From assembly GCA_003222975.1 (NCBI GenBank), contig QHXN01000023.1, forward strand, positions 1 through 62,976: DNA of 62,976 nucleotides, in the 5' to 3' direction. Each line of letters starts with the position of its first letter. The first letter of the stretch is position 1. This DNA comes from Acidobacteriota bacterium (lineage in GTDB: Bacteria > Acidobacteriota > Blastocatellia > Pyrinomonadales > Pyrinomonadaceae). The position numbers and the translations under genes are program-made. A model generated the notes under the pieces. That model was given only the letters and a program-made list of their open reading frames with translations, ran no database searches and was not told the DNA's origin. Of this stretch, positions 33,108 to 42,644 are shown one piece after another.

Positions 33108-34016
33108 ATGAACAGGACGCGGACGGCTTTTGTTTTCGGTTTGACCTTGTCGCTCTTCGCGGCGTTGTTGCCTGGGATGAAGGAGACGAGCGCGCTGGCG
33201 CGCGGCGGGGGCGCGGCGGGCGGCGCGCAGGACGGACGCGTCGTCACGCCGCGCTACGGCGGGTTCGATCTGGAAGTGCTCGTGGGGGGAAGCCCGCTCG
33301 AAGTGCTTTACGGGCGCGGGCGCGGCTACGTCGAGGCGAGAGAGGGCGAGGAGTACGAGCTGCTCGTGCGCAACCCCCTGCCCGTGCGTGTGGCCGTGGC
33401 GCTCTCGGTTGACGGGCTGAACACGATTGACGCGCGTCACACTTCCGCGTGGGAGGCGAGCAAGTGGGTCATCGAGCCATACGGCACGATACGCATCAAC
33501 GGCTGGCAGATGAGTTCGCAGCGCGCGCGCCGCTTCTACTTCACGAGCGAGCGCGACTCCTACGCTGCACGGCTCGGTCGCGCCTCAGACCTCGGCGTCA
33601 TCACCGCGGTCTTCTACCGCGAGTCAAGTCCACACCCTTACCCCGTCACGCCGCCGCCTTACAACGACGGCCCGTACAGGCCGCAGAGCCGTTCCGAAGA
33701 GCCGAAGGAGAGTCGAGCGCCGGAGAGCAGTGCCGACAAGTCGAGGAGCGCGGGCAGGGGTGCTGTCGCCGCCACGCCGCGACGCGACGACGAGTACGCC
33801 GCGACCGGCATCGGTCGCCCGGTCGAGAACGATGTCGAGTGGATTCACATGAACCTCGAACGCAGCCCGGCGGCGGAGTTCACAGTCCGCTACGAGTACC
33901 GCGACGCGCTCATACGCCTCGGCGTGCTCCCGCGCCCCTGGCGCGACGACGGCGCGCTCCAACGCCGCGAGCGCGCGCGCGGTTTCGATGGGCCGGGTTA
34001 TTGTCCTGAGCCGTGA
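33108..34016 (+). CDS. Secreted protein of unknown function
   Basis: 302 residues. An N-terminal signal peptide (TAFVFGLTLSLFAALLPG) is visible. The middle domain (FDLEVLVGGSPLEVLYGRGRGYVEA to SVDGLNTIDARH, then WVIEPYGTIRINGWQ) looks like an all-beta fold that I have seen only in conserved hypotheticals. The C-terminal half is Pro/Arg/Ser-rich and probably disordered, then a short conserved end (YRDALIRLGVLPRP). GGAGGAGA precedes the ATG. Probably not part of the DsbA-VKOR unit but on the same strand. No function assigned. Confidence 0.8.
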   Translation: MNRTRTAFVFGLTLSLFAALLPGMKETSALARGGGAAGGAQDGRVVTPRYGGFDLEVLVGGSPLEVLYGRGRGYVEAREGEEYELLVRNPLPVRVAVALSVDGLNTIDARHTSAWEASKWVIEPYGTIRINGWQMSSQRARRFYFTSERDSYAARLGRASDLGVITAVFYRESSPHPYPVTPPPYNDGPYRPQSRSEEPKESRAPESSADKSRSAGRGAVAATPRRDDEYAATGIGRPVENDVEWIHMNLERSPAAEFTVRYEYRDALIRLGVLPRPWRDDGALQRRERARGFDGPGYCPEP

Positions 34017-34140
34017 AGAAGGCAAAAGCAAAGGCAAAAACAAAAGTAGAAGAAGTGGACGGCGAGCAGCACCGCTCTCATCAACCGCCGACGATGAGAG
34101 ACGACGCGCCCGCCCTCTTCTCTTTCGCCTTTTGCCTTAC
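34014..34140. repeat. Heptad-repeat hairpin, copy 11 (unit GGCAAAA), convergent gap
   Basis: Left arm about 34017-34050 (GGCAAAA-type units, some shortened) pairs with right arm about 34117-34140 (GCCTTTTGCC type). The loop is ~65 nt. It begins at the stop of the secreted protein gene and ends at the stop of the transglycosylase gene. The right arm supplies the last codons and stop region of the latter on the minus strand. Confidence 0.75.
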
Positions 34141-35648
34141 CTTCGTGGCTTGAGACCGTCGGTGTAGAGAATTTTGTAGGCGCGGTAGTTCGACATCACC
34201 TTGTTGACGTAGTCTTTGGTCTCGTTGAAGCCGACCTCGGCGGTAAAGATACCGGGGTCTTTGTGTACGGCGCGGACGACCCAGCGCGCAACGTTGTCCT
34301 CGCCGCCGTTGTAGGAGGCAGCGACCGCTTCGGGCAGGTCGGGGAACATCTTAAATAACTCGGAGAGGTAGGCGCTCCCGACGAGGACGTTTGTGTCCGG
34401 TCGGAAGAGGTCTTCCTCGCTGACGCTTGCGAGGCCCGCGAGCGGCGCGTACTTGGCGGCCATGTCGGGCGTCATCTGGAGAAGGCCGCGCGCGCCCGCC
34501 CCCGACTTGGCGCGCGGGTTGAAGCCGCTCTCCTGCCGCATGATCGAGAGCACGAAGCGCGGGTCTATCTTTAACTGCTTCGACGCGCGCAGGACTGAGT
34601 CGCGGAAAGGCGCGGGGAAGTCGGAAGCCGCGCGCCTGACATCCGCTGCGACCCGCGCCTCGCGCGCCAGTGCGGCTGCCTTCGCCGCCCCGCCCAACTC
34701 TTTCAGACGCTCGGTTGCGCGCCAGCCGGAGTAAGAGCCTGCGCCGTCGCCGATCCCCTCGTAGGCTTTAATCGCCTGCTCCTTCTGCCCGGACTTCTCA
34801 AGGCTGAAGGCGCGCAGGTAGGCGACCTCCGCCGCGCTCGTGTTCACGGCGCGCGTGAAGCTCATGTGGCTCAGCTCGTCGCTCGTCGAGAGGGCCGAGG
34901 GCCAGTCGCCGCGCGCAACGTCGAGGCGCAGGCGCGCGAAGACCGCGTTCGTTTCAGTCGCCGTCCCTTTGAAACGCGTGCGCGTGCGCTCGACCCAGGG
35001 GAGCGCGTCGTCAGAGCGTCCGGCCTCGCGCAGCGAGTCAATGATGTTGAGATAGGCGTTGTCTATGCGCTCGCCGTTGGGGAAGCGCTGGATGTACTCG
35101 GCGTAGCGCGCGGCGGCGTCGCCGGGGCGATTCAGACGCAGCAGTGTCGCGGCGACATAGTAGAAGCCGTCGCGGCCCGCGGGCGCATTCTGGTACGTGT
35201 CGCCGAGCTTCTGGAAGACCGGCAGCGCTTCCTCGTAGCGCCGCTCCTGGAAGAGCGTGCGCCCGATGCCGAAGAATGCGGCGGGGACGTTCGGGTCTGC
35301 CGGGTAGCGCTCGATGAGCGCGCGCCAGTGCGCGCGTGCCTCTTCGAAGGCGCGGTTGGCCTGGTAGATTGCGGCGCGGCGCATGTGCTCCTGCGGCGTG
35401 AACTGCGGGAGCTGGCCGGACGCGCCCCGTCCTTCGGCGTCCGAGCGGCGGGCGGCGGCGAGCGCTTCGTCGGTCTGGTCTTCGGGCGAGAGGGTGTAGG
35501 TTTCCGGCGCGTCGGACGGCGCGTCGGGCGGCGCTGAAGGCGCATCGGTCGCGGTGTTCGCGGGCCGCGAGGTGTCAACGCGCGCGCACGAGAGCGCGAG
35601 CAGAAGCGCCGCGAAGCAGACGAGAGCTTGTTGTGTGAAGGTTGCCAT
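34137..35648 (-). CDS. Lipoprotein lytic transglycosylase (Slt70-like)
   Basis: About 503 residues. A lipoprotein signal (FAALLLALSC, Cys ~22) indicates membrane anchoring. Next is a long helical repeat region with TPR-like units (FEEARAHWRALIERYPADP, YEEALPVFQKLGDTY and more, residues ~85-320). The C-terminal catalytic domain has MRQESGFNPRAKSGAGARGLLQ with catalytic Glu near residue 372, and VAASYNGGEDNVARWV. It cleaves peptidoglycan glycan strands to 1,6-anhydro products. Start at ATG 35648 is chosen for the lipobox; the frame extends upstream without features. Confidence 0.9.
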   Translation of the reverse strand: MATFTQQALVCFAALLLALSCARVDTSRPANTATDAPSAPPDAPSDAPETYTLSPEDQTDEALAAARRSDAEGRGASGQLPQFTPQEHMRRAAIYQANRAFEEARAHWRALIERYPADPNVPAAFFGIGRTLFQERRYEEALPVFQKLGDTYQNAPAGRDGFYYVAATLLRLNRPGDAAARYAEYIQRFPNGERIDNAYLNIIDSLREAGRSDDALPWVERTRTRFKGTATETNAVFARLRLDVARGDWPSALSTSDELSHMSFTRAVNTSAAEVAYLRAFSLEKSGQKEQAIKAYEGIGDGAGSYSGWRATERLKELGGAAKAAALAREARVAADVRRAASDFPAPFRDSVLRASKQLKIDPRFVLSIMRQESGFNPRAKSGAGARGLLQMTPDMAAKYAPLAGLASVSEEDLFRPDTNVLVGSAYLSELFKMFPDLPEAVAASYNGGEDNVARWVVRAVHKDPGIFTAEVGFNETKDYVNKVMSNYRAYKILYTDGLKPRR

Positions 35649-35742
35649 TTTCAAACCGTGACGAAAATCGCTGCGGCCACGCCGGGCGCGTCGCCCCGAA
35701 CGGAACCGACCATGACTCCGGGGTCGCATTCGTGTCTTTCGG

Positions 35743-36171
35743 CTACTCCGACTCCTCGACGATCTCGTAGCTCGTCGCGATCTCGACGCCGGGCCTGAGC
35801 GTCGCGGCGACGCTGCAATACTTCGTCACCGACAATTCAATCGCGGAGGCAACGGCCTTCTCCGAGACGTTGTGGCCGCGGACGATGTGGCGCAATTCCA
35901 TGCGCGTGTAGGCACGAGGGTGCTCGTCGCGCCGCTCGCCGCGCACCTCGACGCGGTAGGCGGTCACGCGCTCGCGCTTCTTCCGCAGGATCGTAATCAC
36001 GTCAACCGCCGTGCAGCTTCCCAAGGCGACGAGCAGAAGCTCCATCGGCGTGGCGGCGCTCGCGCGCACCGAGTCGGTCTCAAGCACCTGCGCGTGGCCG
36101 CTCGGCGTGATGCCGATGAAGAGGCCGTCGCCCGCCGAGTGGACGACGGCCTTCGCTTCTTTTCTGTCCAT
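35743..36171 (-). CDS. OsmC-family peroxiredoxin-like protein
   Basis: 142 residues. Residues from ~38 (ASAATPMELLLVALGSCTAVDVITILRKKR) and KYCSVAATLRP near the C-terminus carry the two conserved Cys of the OsmC/Ohr fold that reduce organic hydroperoxides or act in related thiol chemistry. This belongs to the YhfA-like branch (EVRGERRDEHPRAYTRMEL). Start at ATG 36171 has GGAGGA 9 nt upstream. It sits 95 nt upstream of the transglycosylase on the same strand. Confidence 0.87.
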   Translation of the reverse strand: MDRKEAKAVVHSAGDGLFIGITPSGHAQVLETDSVRASAATPMELLLVALGSCTAVDVITILRKKRERVTAYRVEVRGERRDEHPRAYTRMELRHIVRGHNVSEKAVASAIELSVTKYCSVAATLRPGVEIATSYEIVEESE

Positions 36172-36623
36172 GCGGCGGAGTCCTCCGTTCGCTTCCAAGC
36201 ATAACACGGCACGCGCCGAGTCGTCTTAGCCGCCGAAAATCAAAGACCGGGGCCGTCTTCGCGATTGTACGTTAGCCGAACATCCGGGTTGGGTTTCATA
36301 CATTCATGCGGTCAACGCCGATGAGATGTATGTAGTGTTCCGGCTCGATAAGCGACAACCCGGCTTAAACTTCGCCGAATCCCATTAACAGGTTCGCCTC
36401 CCATGAGCTTCCCCGGCCATGAATTCAGTTTGACGGGACGCGGCATGCGGGGCACAGTGCTTGCTTTGACGTAGATGAAGCCTTTGCTTCGAGCGTATGT
36501 CTCTACGAGTTCAAAGCGCATCTCCCCGTACATTTTGCGGAGTGAGGAGGGGCGGCTTTCTTCAGGGGCCGCCGCCGAAGTTCTAATAACATCATGGTGG
36601 AAACAAAGCTGGAGGGAAAAGCG
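36172..36623. other. Intergenic region without a recognised gene
   Basis: About 450 nt, less GC-rich than its surroundings. A minus-strand open frame (36312-36533) has no recognisable domain and no good ribosome site. It probably contains promoters for both flanking divergent genes. Confidence 0.4.
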
Positions 36624-38663
36624 ATGAACAGAATCAGACAGACGATCTCGCTGGCGCTCGTCTTCGCGCTCGTCGGCATCGGCCTGACGACGGCGCGGGC
36701 GCAGCGCACTTACCGCACGGACGAACGGCAGGCGGGCGAACTCATCCGCCGCGTCGAAACGTCGTCGAATAATTTTCAGAGCAGCCTCAACGACGCGCTC
36801 AATCGTGGCCGCTACAACACCTCGAACGCGGGCGACATCGGCAACTACACGCAGAATCTACGGGACGCAGTCGCCCAGTTGCGCGACCGTTTCGACCGCC
36901 GCGCGGCGGTGGCCGCCGACGTGCAGAACGTGTTGCAGCAGGCTTCGCTCGTTAACGGCTTCCTGGTCAACAACCGGATGGGCGCGCGCGTGCAGAGCGA
37001 CTGGTCGCTCGTGCGCTCAGACCTCGACGCGCTCGCCCGCGCCTACAACATTACGTGGGATTGGAGCCAGACCGGCTCGACCTACGGCACGCAAGGGTAT
37101 GACTATCCGTCGGCGACGACGGGCCAGACCTACCGCGTGAGCGACGCGCAGCTCGACGCGCTGCTGCGGCGCATCGCGATTGAGTCGGATCGCTTCCGCA
37201 GCGACCTCGGCAACGCGTCAACCCGCGGCGGCTACGACAACACGCGCGCCGGGGACAACATCAACCAGTTCGTCACAGACTTCGCCGCCGCGACCGCGCA
37301 ACTGCGCTCGCGCTTCGACGCGCGCCGCTCCGTCTCTGCGGACGTTGAGAGCGTCCTCCGGCAGGCGACCTACATTGACGACTTCATGCGCCGCCGCTCG
37401 CCCGGCTACCGCGCCGTGAACGACTGGTCTGCGCTCAAAGGCGACCTGAACCAGCTCGCCTCGGCCTACAACGTCGCCTGGAACTGGGACGTGAACTCGC
37501 TCCCGAACGCCGGCACGACCGCGGGCGGCAACGTCTTCGGGACGGGCGGATACAATAACGACCGTGGTTACAATAATGACCGCCGCAACGGCTACGGCGT
37601 CAACGGTCGCCTGACCGGAACCTACCGCCTCGACCCGTCGCTGAGCGACAACGCGGGCGCTGTGACCGACCGCGCCACGCGCACCCTGCCTTACAGCGAC
37701 CGCCAGCGCGTGCACGACCAGGTCATGCGCCGCCTCGAAGCGCCGGACATGATCGCCATCGAGCGCAACGGCAACAGCGTGACCATCGCCTCGTCGCGCG
37801 CGCCGCAGACGACGTTCGAGGCCACCGGCGTCGAGCGCAGCGAGCAGCTCCCGAACGGCAGCTCCTCGCGCGTCGTGGCGCAGCTCAACGGCGACCAGTT
37901 GACCGTCCGCTCGACGGGCCAGCGCGAGACGGACTTCAGCGTGACGTTCGAGCCGATTGAGAACGGCCAGCGCCTGCGCGTGACACGCCAAATCTGGAAC
38001 AGCCAGCTCGGCCAGAACCCGGTCGTCGTGCAGAACGTTTACGACCGCACTTCGGACGCGGCGCAGTGGAACATCTACACAGGCTCGCCGTCTTACGGCC
38101 AGGCCGGATCGGCGGCGGCGAACCCGAACGGCACGTTCATCGTGCCCGACGGTACTACGCTCAACGCCACGCTCGACACAGACCTGACGACCCAGAGCGC
38201 CAACACCGGCGACCGCTTCACGATGACCGTGAACTCGCCCTCGCAGTTCCAGGGCGCGGTCATCGAGGGCCACGTGGCGAACATCACGCGCAGCGGGCGC
38301 GTCACGGGGCGCTCTGAGATGTCGCTCAACTTCGACGACATACGCATGGCGGACGGTCGCACCTACCAGTTCGCCGGGTTCATTGACAGCGTGCGCGCCG
38401 CCAACGGCGACATCGTCCAGGTGGACAACGAGGGCACGGTGCGCGACCAGAACCAGACCAAGACGACCGAAGAGCGCGCCGCCATCGGCACGGCGGTCGG
38501 CGCGATCATCGGTGCGATTGCGGGCGGCGGCAAGGGCGCGGCCATCGGGGCCATCCTCGGCGCGGGCGCGGGCGCAGGCTCGGTTTACGCGCAGGGGCGC
38601 AACGACCTCAACCTGACGCGCGGCTCGGAGGTCACGATCCGCGCGAGCGCGCCGAACAGGTAA
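36624..38663 (+). CDS. Secreted protein with two internal repeats and a glycine-zipper end
   Basis: About 679 residues. Signal peptide ([20 protein letters not shown]). Two homologous ~115-residue helical repeats follow (residues ~27-145 and ~160-285); each holds a pattern such as [15 protein letters not shown] / [15 protein letters not shown], then a VLRQA/VLQQA-type motif and a W/D-rich end (WDW, WNWD). A beta-rich middle domain ([12 protein letters not shown] to RVTRQIWNS) and another beta domain ([13 protein letters not shown] to [12 protein letters not shown]) come next. The C-terminus has a glycine zipper ([21 protein letters not shown]) that could insert in membranes. GGAGGGAAAAGCG precedes ATG 36624. 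No enzyme motif; likely envelope-associated. Confidence 0.82.
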   Translation: MNRIRQTISLALVFALVGIGLTTARAQRTYRTDERQAGELIRRVETSSNNFQSSLNDALNRGRYNTSNAGDIGNYTQNLRDAVAQLRDRFDRRAAVAADVQNVLQQASLVNGFLVNNRMGARVQSDWSLVRSDLDALARAYNITWDWSQTGSTYGTQGYDYPSATTGQTYRVSDAQLDALLRRIAIESDRFRSDLGNASTRGGYDNTRAGDNINQFVTDFAAATAQLRSRFDARRSVSADVESVLRQATYIDDFMRRRSPGYRAVNDWSALKGDLNQLASAYNVAWNWDVNSLPNAGTTAGGNVFGTGGYNNDRGYNNDRRNGYGVNGRLTGTYRLDPSLSDNAGAVTDRATRTLPYSDRQRVHDQVMRRLEAPDMIAIERNGNSVTIASSRAPQTTFEATGVERSEQLPNGSSSRVVAQLNGDQLTVRSTGQRETDFSVTFEPIENGQRLRVTRQIWNSQLGQNPVVVQNVYDRTSDAAQWNIYTGSPSYGQAGSAAANPNGTFIVPDGTTLNATLDTDLTTQSANTGDRFTMTVNSPSQFQGAVIEGHVANITRSGRVTGRSEMSLNFDDIRMADGRTYQFAGFIDSVRAANGDIVQVDNEGTVRDQNQTKTTEERAAIGTAVGAIIGAIAGGGKGAAIGAILGAGAGAGSVYAQGRNDLNLTRGSEVTIRASAPNR

Positions 38664-38694
38664 GGCGCGCGACCATACTGTCCTCAACAGCCAG

Positions 38695-38730
38695 AACAGC
38701 CCGGCGGCCCTCAGCGTCGCCGGGCTGTTT
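38695..38730 (+). terminator. Intrinsic terminator
   Basis: A 12-bp GC-rich stem (AACAGCCCGGCG, 38695-38706, with 38718-38729) has an 11-nt loop and ends in TTT. It lies 31 nt after the stop of the repeat-containing secreted protein. Confidence 0.8.
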
Positions 38731-38813
38731 CAGTCAGAACGCCCCGCCGTCGAATGCGACGATCCGCCTGCCGGTAGCGCGTGCGGAAGAATTGATATCA
38801 AACGCCCGCGGGT

Positions 38814-38825
38814 TGTGTTAGTATC
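38814..38825 (+). promoter_or_regulatory. Candidate promoter for the receiver gene
   Basis: TGTGTTAGTATC, identical to 6906-6917 before the 6S RNA; -10-like TAGTAT at 38819-38824. TTGATA at 38792-38797 is too far (21 nt) for a standard -35. The leader to the ATG would be ~115 nt. Confidence 0.35.
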
Positions 38826-38948
38826 TGGCCGCCCCGCGGCCTCTCGCACTGAAATGTCACACCAATTCGCGTCGGGAGTTAGGTCGTACAGATGTAGTGT
38901 ACTGTGCGCGGGTTCACGCGCGAAAATTTCGGATGAAGAGCTGAAGCG

Positions 38949-39347
38949 ATGGCCGCCTTTCTTATCGTTGACGACGACGCCGCAGTCCGCGACGTGCTCT
39001 ACGACCTCCTCTGCGACGAGCACCTGTGCCACTCTGCGAGCACGGCAGAACAGGCCCTCGCCTTCATCCGCGAACAGCCCTACGACGTGGTGCTGACCGA
39101 CATCTCGATGCCCGGCCTGAGCGGCGTCGAGCTGCTCGGCCACCTGCGCCAGACCCAGCCCGACACTTCCGTCATCGTCATCTCCGGCATCGGCGACAGC
39201 ACACACGCCGAGGGCCTGAGACGCCTCGGCGCATTCGACTTCATCTATAAACCCTTCCAACTGGAGACGGTCGAGGAGAGCGTCGCCCGCGCGCTCGAAC
39301 ACAGCCGCTCGTCGAAGTCGCGGCGCGGCGCACACGGCGAGGATTGA
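38949..39347 (+). CDS. Single-domain response regulator
   Basis: 132 residues, one receiver domain. Acidic pair DDD (residues 8-10), phosphoacceptor Asp in VVLTDISMPGLSG (~residue 51), Ser/Thr in VIVISGIG (~79), and Lys in FIYKPFQ (~101) are all present. No output domain follows; the last ~15 residues are basic and disordered. No partner kinase is adjacent. Such stand-alone receivers act in phosphorelays or by protein binding. Confidence 0.92.
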   Translation: MAAFLIVDDDAAVRDVLYDLLCDEHLCHSASTAEQALAFIREQPYDVVLTDISMPGLSGVELLGHLRQTQPDTSVIVISGIGDSTHAEGLRRLGAFDFIYKPFQLETVEESVARALEHSRSSKSRRGAHGED

Positions 39348-39387
39348 GGACTGAAAGCGACCGCCTTCTTTCGCCCGGCGGGGCCGC

Positions 39388-42174
39388 TCACCTGCCGACC
39401 GAGAGCTGATCCGTCATCACCTTGAGAAGAACTTTGCGCCCGTCCGTCGCCACGGCGTGAACGTCGTCGGCGTCGAAGCGGAGGGGGTTTGCGCCTTCGC
39501 CCAGCGCCTCGACCTCGAAGGTGAGCAGGACGCCTGCGCCGCTGACGGGCGTGGCAGCCGTGTCCGACGTGACCGTGACGAGGAGCAGACCTTCGGGCGT
39601 GAGCGTGTGCGTGACGTGCGCGTCGCCCGGCGCGAGCAGCGTCCCCGCGCTTACCGAGCGCAGGCCGAGCACGCGCGGGTCTATGCGCAGCGTCAGCGCG
39701 ACGAGGCCGAGCGGCGCGTCCGTCTTGAGCAGGAGCTTCAAACGACGACGCTCGCCTACGCGCATCGGCTGCGCGTCGCTCATCAGCCTGAGCGCCGCGG
39801 CGCTCGTCGCGTTCACGCTCGACTTAACATTCGGCTGCTTCTCGGTGACGTAAGCTACGGGGAGGCTCACCGCCGTGGCGCTCGGCTGGCGTGTGTCGCG
39901 CGCGGGCGTCTGGTTCGCGTCGCCTGCCGGCGCGGGCCGAGCGAAAGAGAAGAGGGAGTTGCCGGCTGCCGGCTTGGGCTTTTCTTCGGGCGCTGAAAGA
40001 ACCGCGTCCCGCGGGCGCTGCGCGAGCTGCTTCGTGGGTTGCTCCGCGGGCTGCTTCGCGACGCTGTTCATCAGAGCCTTCGGCGCGGGGATGAAGTTCG
40101 TCGCCTCGGCGGCGGAGGGTTCGACTTCGGCGGCGGAAGGTCTGGCCGCGGAAGTTTCGACCGCGGTTGCCGACTCGACTGCGGCGGACGTTTCAACTGC
40201 GGCGGGCAATTCAGCCGCGGCGTGCGGCGCGACCTTCGCGGTTGCCGACTCGATTTTAACGTCGGGCAGCTCGACGTTGATGTTGGTGGGGACTGAGCGC
40301 GCCGCGGCAAGCTGTTCCTCGCGGTCAACCTGTTGGAGCATCGCTTCGAGGGTGTCGCTCGTCGGCGTCTGGAGCGTCCCCGACGGGCGCATCTCCTCGT
40401 CCTGCGGCGTGACCGAGGGCGCGCGCATGACGTGCGGCGTGACGGCGATGACGATGTCGGTCTGCTGGTCGTTGCGTTGCGGCGCGGTGAACATGCGACC
40501 GAGGACGGGCACGAGGCCGAGCATCGGGAGTCCCTGCCGGCCACGCGTCTGCTGGTTCTGCGCCACCGAGGCGATCATCATCGTGCGGTTGTTCTGGATG
40601 CGTGCCGTGCCCTCGATGTTGCGCTCGGTGAAGGTCGGCGTCAGCGCCGGCCCGCCCGCCGTCTGTTGCACGTCGTCCGACTTGATGTTCATCTTCACCT
40701 GCACGTCGAGATCGGGGAAGACCTGCGGCGTGAACTCAAGCGTCAGACCCGTCTTCTCGTACTGGATGACGGGGTAGCCGGTGCCGCCGAAGAGACCCTG
40801 CGCGACGCCGGGCTGGTTGTTATTGTCGCCCGTCGAGACCGAGCCGTAAGGCGCGACGCTCGCCGTCTGCACGGGCACGCGCTGGCCGATGTGCGCCGTG
40901 GACTTCTCGCCGTCGAAGGCGTGCACCTGCGTCGAGGCGACGAGCCGCGTCGAGTTCTTACGCTGCATGGCGCTCAAGGCGGTGGGCGGGACGAGGAAGG
41001 CCGCGCCGAGCGCCGTCGGGATGGAGGAGAGCGCCTGCGTGACGACCTGGCGACTGCCGCCCAGGACGCTCAAGCCCTTCTGTATGCCGCCGAGGTTTAG
41101 GAGCGAGTCGCCCGTGCCGACCTGGTTGCCGAGCTGCAAAAGGTCGTCGCGCGAGACCTCGTAGATGTTCACGTCCATCACGACCTCGGCGCGCTCCTTG
41201 TCAATGCTCTTCAGAAGCTCGCCGATGAGCCGGACGTTTTCCGGCGTGTCGCGCACCGTGATCGAGTTGGTTGACTTGTTGGCCGTGATGATGGGCTGGC
41301 GGCCCGCCTGCGGCGGGATCGAGGCCGTGATGAGGGTGCGCGCATCGTTCGGGTCAACGTTGTAGAGGTAGAAGGTGCGGAGCATGAGCTGCTGGTACTG
41401 CGGGCGCTTGATCTGCTCGGCGACGAGGATGGTGCGGTTCGAGAGCTTCTGGAAGAAGAGTCCCTGCGTGAGGAAGATGTAGTCGAGCGCCTGCGCGGCG
41501 CTCACGTCTTGCAGGTCAACGTCAACGCTGCGCTTCGGGAAGTCGCGGTCGAAGACGACGTTGAGGCGGAGCTGGCGCGCGAGGTACTTGACGAACTGCT
41601 GTAGGTCGCCGTTGTACTGCACTGCGTGCAACTGTTCGCCGCGGGCCGAAGCGGGCGGGTCGTCCTGCTTCACTTCGCCGGGCCGGGAGCGGGCGGGGCC
41701 GTCCGCGCCGGACTGGTAGGAGGTCGGCGCGAGCCTCGCCGACGCTACAGGCTTGGCCGCGTCCGCCTTGTTCTCGCCGTCCTTGCCCATCTGAAGTTGG
41801 TAGGCGCGCTCCATCAGCGAGTGCGCCAGCTCATTCGAGGGGTCGTAGCCGTTGGCGCGGCGGAAGGCGTTGTACGCGCCGAGGTAGTCGCCGCGCTCGA
41901 GCAGAGCGCCGCCCTGCTGCGCGAAGAACTGCGACGCGTTGAAGAGCGCACGTCGGTAGTGGAGCTGGTACTCCGTGTTCGACGGCTCAGCCGCGATAGC
42001 CAGCGAGAACTCCTCGGCGGCCTTCTCCCACTGCTGCGCCGCCTCGTACTCCAAACCCTGCTTGTAGTTCTTCTGGCCCTTCGACGTTATCGCCAAAGCC
42101 GGCGCGGCGAACAGGCAGAAGGACAGAATGATCGAGGCTAGTTTGAAGAGCGAACGCCGATGGAGTGTCAACAT
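39388..42174 (-). CDS. Secretin with N-terminal TPR and C-terminal cohesin-like domain
   Basis: About 928 residues. Signal peptide (FKLASIILSFCLFAAPALA). TPR-like helices (residues ~25-125: EYEAAQQWEKAAEEFSLAIA). N-domains (HAVQYNGDLQQFVKYLARQL, then SVDVDLQDVSAAQALDYIF), a long secretin core (VVMDVNIYEVSRDDLLQLG to PMLGLVPVLGRMF) that would form an outer-membrane pore. An Ala/Glu/Ser/Thr-rich low-complexity stretch (~residues 640-740) precedes a cohesin-like beta domain (GERRRLKLLLKTDAPLGLVALT, near the C-terminus). It resembles GspD/PilQ, but no other type II secretion or pilus gene is in the window. Start at ATG 42174 has no strong ribosome site. Confidence 0.88.
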   Translation of the reverse strand: MLTLHRRSLFKLASIILSFCLFAAPALAITSKGQKNYKQGLEYEAAQQWEKAAEEFSLAIAAEPSNTEYQLHYRRALFNASQFFAQQGGALLERGDYLGAYNAFRRANGYDPSNELAHSLMERAYQLQMGKDGENKADAAKPVASARLAPTSYQSGADGPARSRPGEVKQDDPPASARGEQLHAVQYNGDLQQFVKYLARQLRLNVVFDRDFPKRSVDVDLQDVSAAQALDYIFLTQGLFFQKLSNRTILVAEQIKRPQYQQLMLRTFYLYNVDPNDARTLITASIPPQAGRQPIITANKSTNSITVRDTPENVRLIGELLKSIDKERAEVVMDVNIYEVSRDDLLQLGNQVGTGDSLLNLGGIQKGLSVLGGSRQVVTQALSSIPTALGAAFLVPPTALSAMQRKNSTRLVASTQVHAFDGEKSTAHIGQRVPVQTASVAPYGSVSTGDNNNQPGVAQGLFGGTGYPVIQYEKTGLTLEFTPQVFPDLDVQVKMNIKSDDVQQTAGGPALTPTFTERNIEGTARIQNNRTMMIASVAQNQQTRGRQGLPMLGLVPVLGRMFTAPQRNDQQTDIVIAVTPHVMRAPSVTPQDEEMRPSGTLQTPTSDTLEAMLQQVDREEQLAAARSVPTNINVELPDVKIESATAKVAPHAAAELPAAVETSAAVESATAVETSAARPSAAEVEPSAAEATNFIPAPKALMNSVAKQPAEQPTKQLAQRPRDAVLSAPEEKPKPAAGNSLFSFARPAPAGDANQTPARDTRQPSATAVSLPVAYVTEKQPNVKSSVNATSAAALRLMSDAQPMRVGERRRLKLLLKTDAPLGLVALTLRIDPRVLGLRSVSAGTLLAPGDAHVTHTLTPEGLLLVTVTSDTAATPVSGAGVLLTFEVEALGEGANPLRFDADDVHAVATDGRKVLLKVMTDQLSVGR

Positions 42175-42644
42175 GCGCGTGCCGGCTCGCAAGACAGCTT
42201 CCCGGTAGCCGCCGCCGGTGTTATCGTGTCGCTCGTCGCGCCGCCGTCGCGCCCGTATCGAAATACTTTTCGGCTGCTGTAAGGATTCTCTCTTCCGCTC
42301 TTCAGTGTTGCCGGTCAAGTTGCACCTCCAGAATTTCGGGCGACCGGGCGGGCCGCGCGCGGGGTGGACGGGCGGCTCATGCGAAGCGTCGTGCTTTTCG
42401 CCGTCGGCTTAAGCTGTCGTTCGGATTGCTGGGAAGCATGGCGGGGAAGGATGTTGCGTGGAACAAAACTGCGGCAAGCGAAACTGCGTTCGACCGTGCT
42501 CGCAGAACACTCTTAAAAACATCAGCTCTGCCCAGGAAAAAGAGCAGGCACAATGATTTAAACAAAGTTTGCGATAGTTTGTCAAGGCAGCTCGACTGCG
42601 TGGCGACAGGCAGTTAGGGGTATCTCCCGTTTCAAGGCCGGGTG
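42175..42644. other. Intergenic region upstream of the secretin gene
   Basis: About 470 nt between divergent genes. The secretin frame stays open to 42318 but lacks conserved sequence there. The stretch at 42530-42600 is AT-richer and may hold promoters. No RNA or repeat recognised. Confidence 0.4.

Noticed and set aside
36312..36533. 73-residue minus-strand frame upstream of the repeat-containing protein
   Set aside because: No ribosome site, no family and no codon bias like the genome. It could be a gene remnant but cannot be supported.
37218..38687. 489-residue minus-strand frame opposite the repeat-containing secreted protein
   Set aside because: Its sequence is Arg/Val/Ala-rich with no motif, and it fully overlaps a gene with a signal peptide and repeats.
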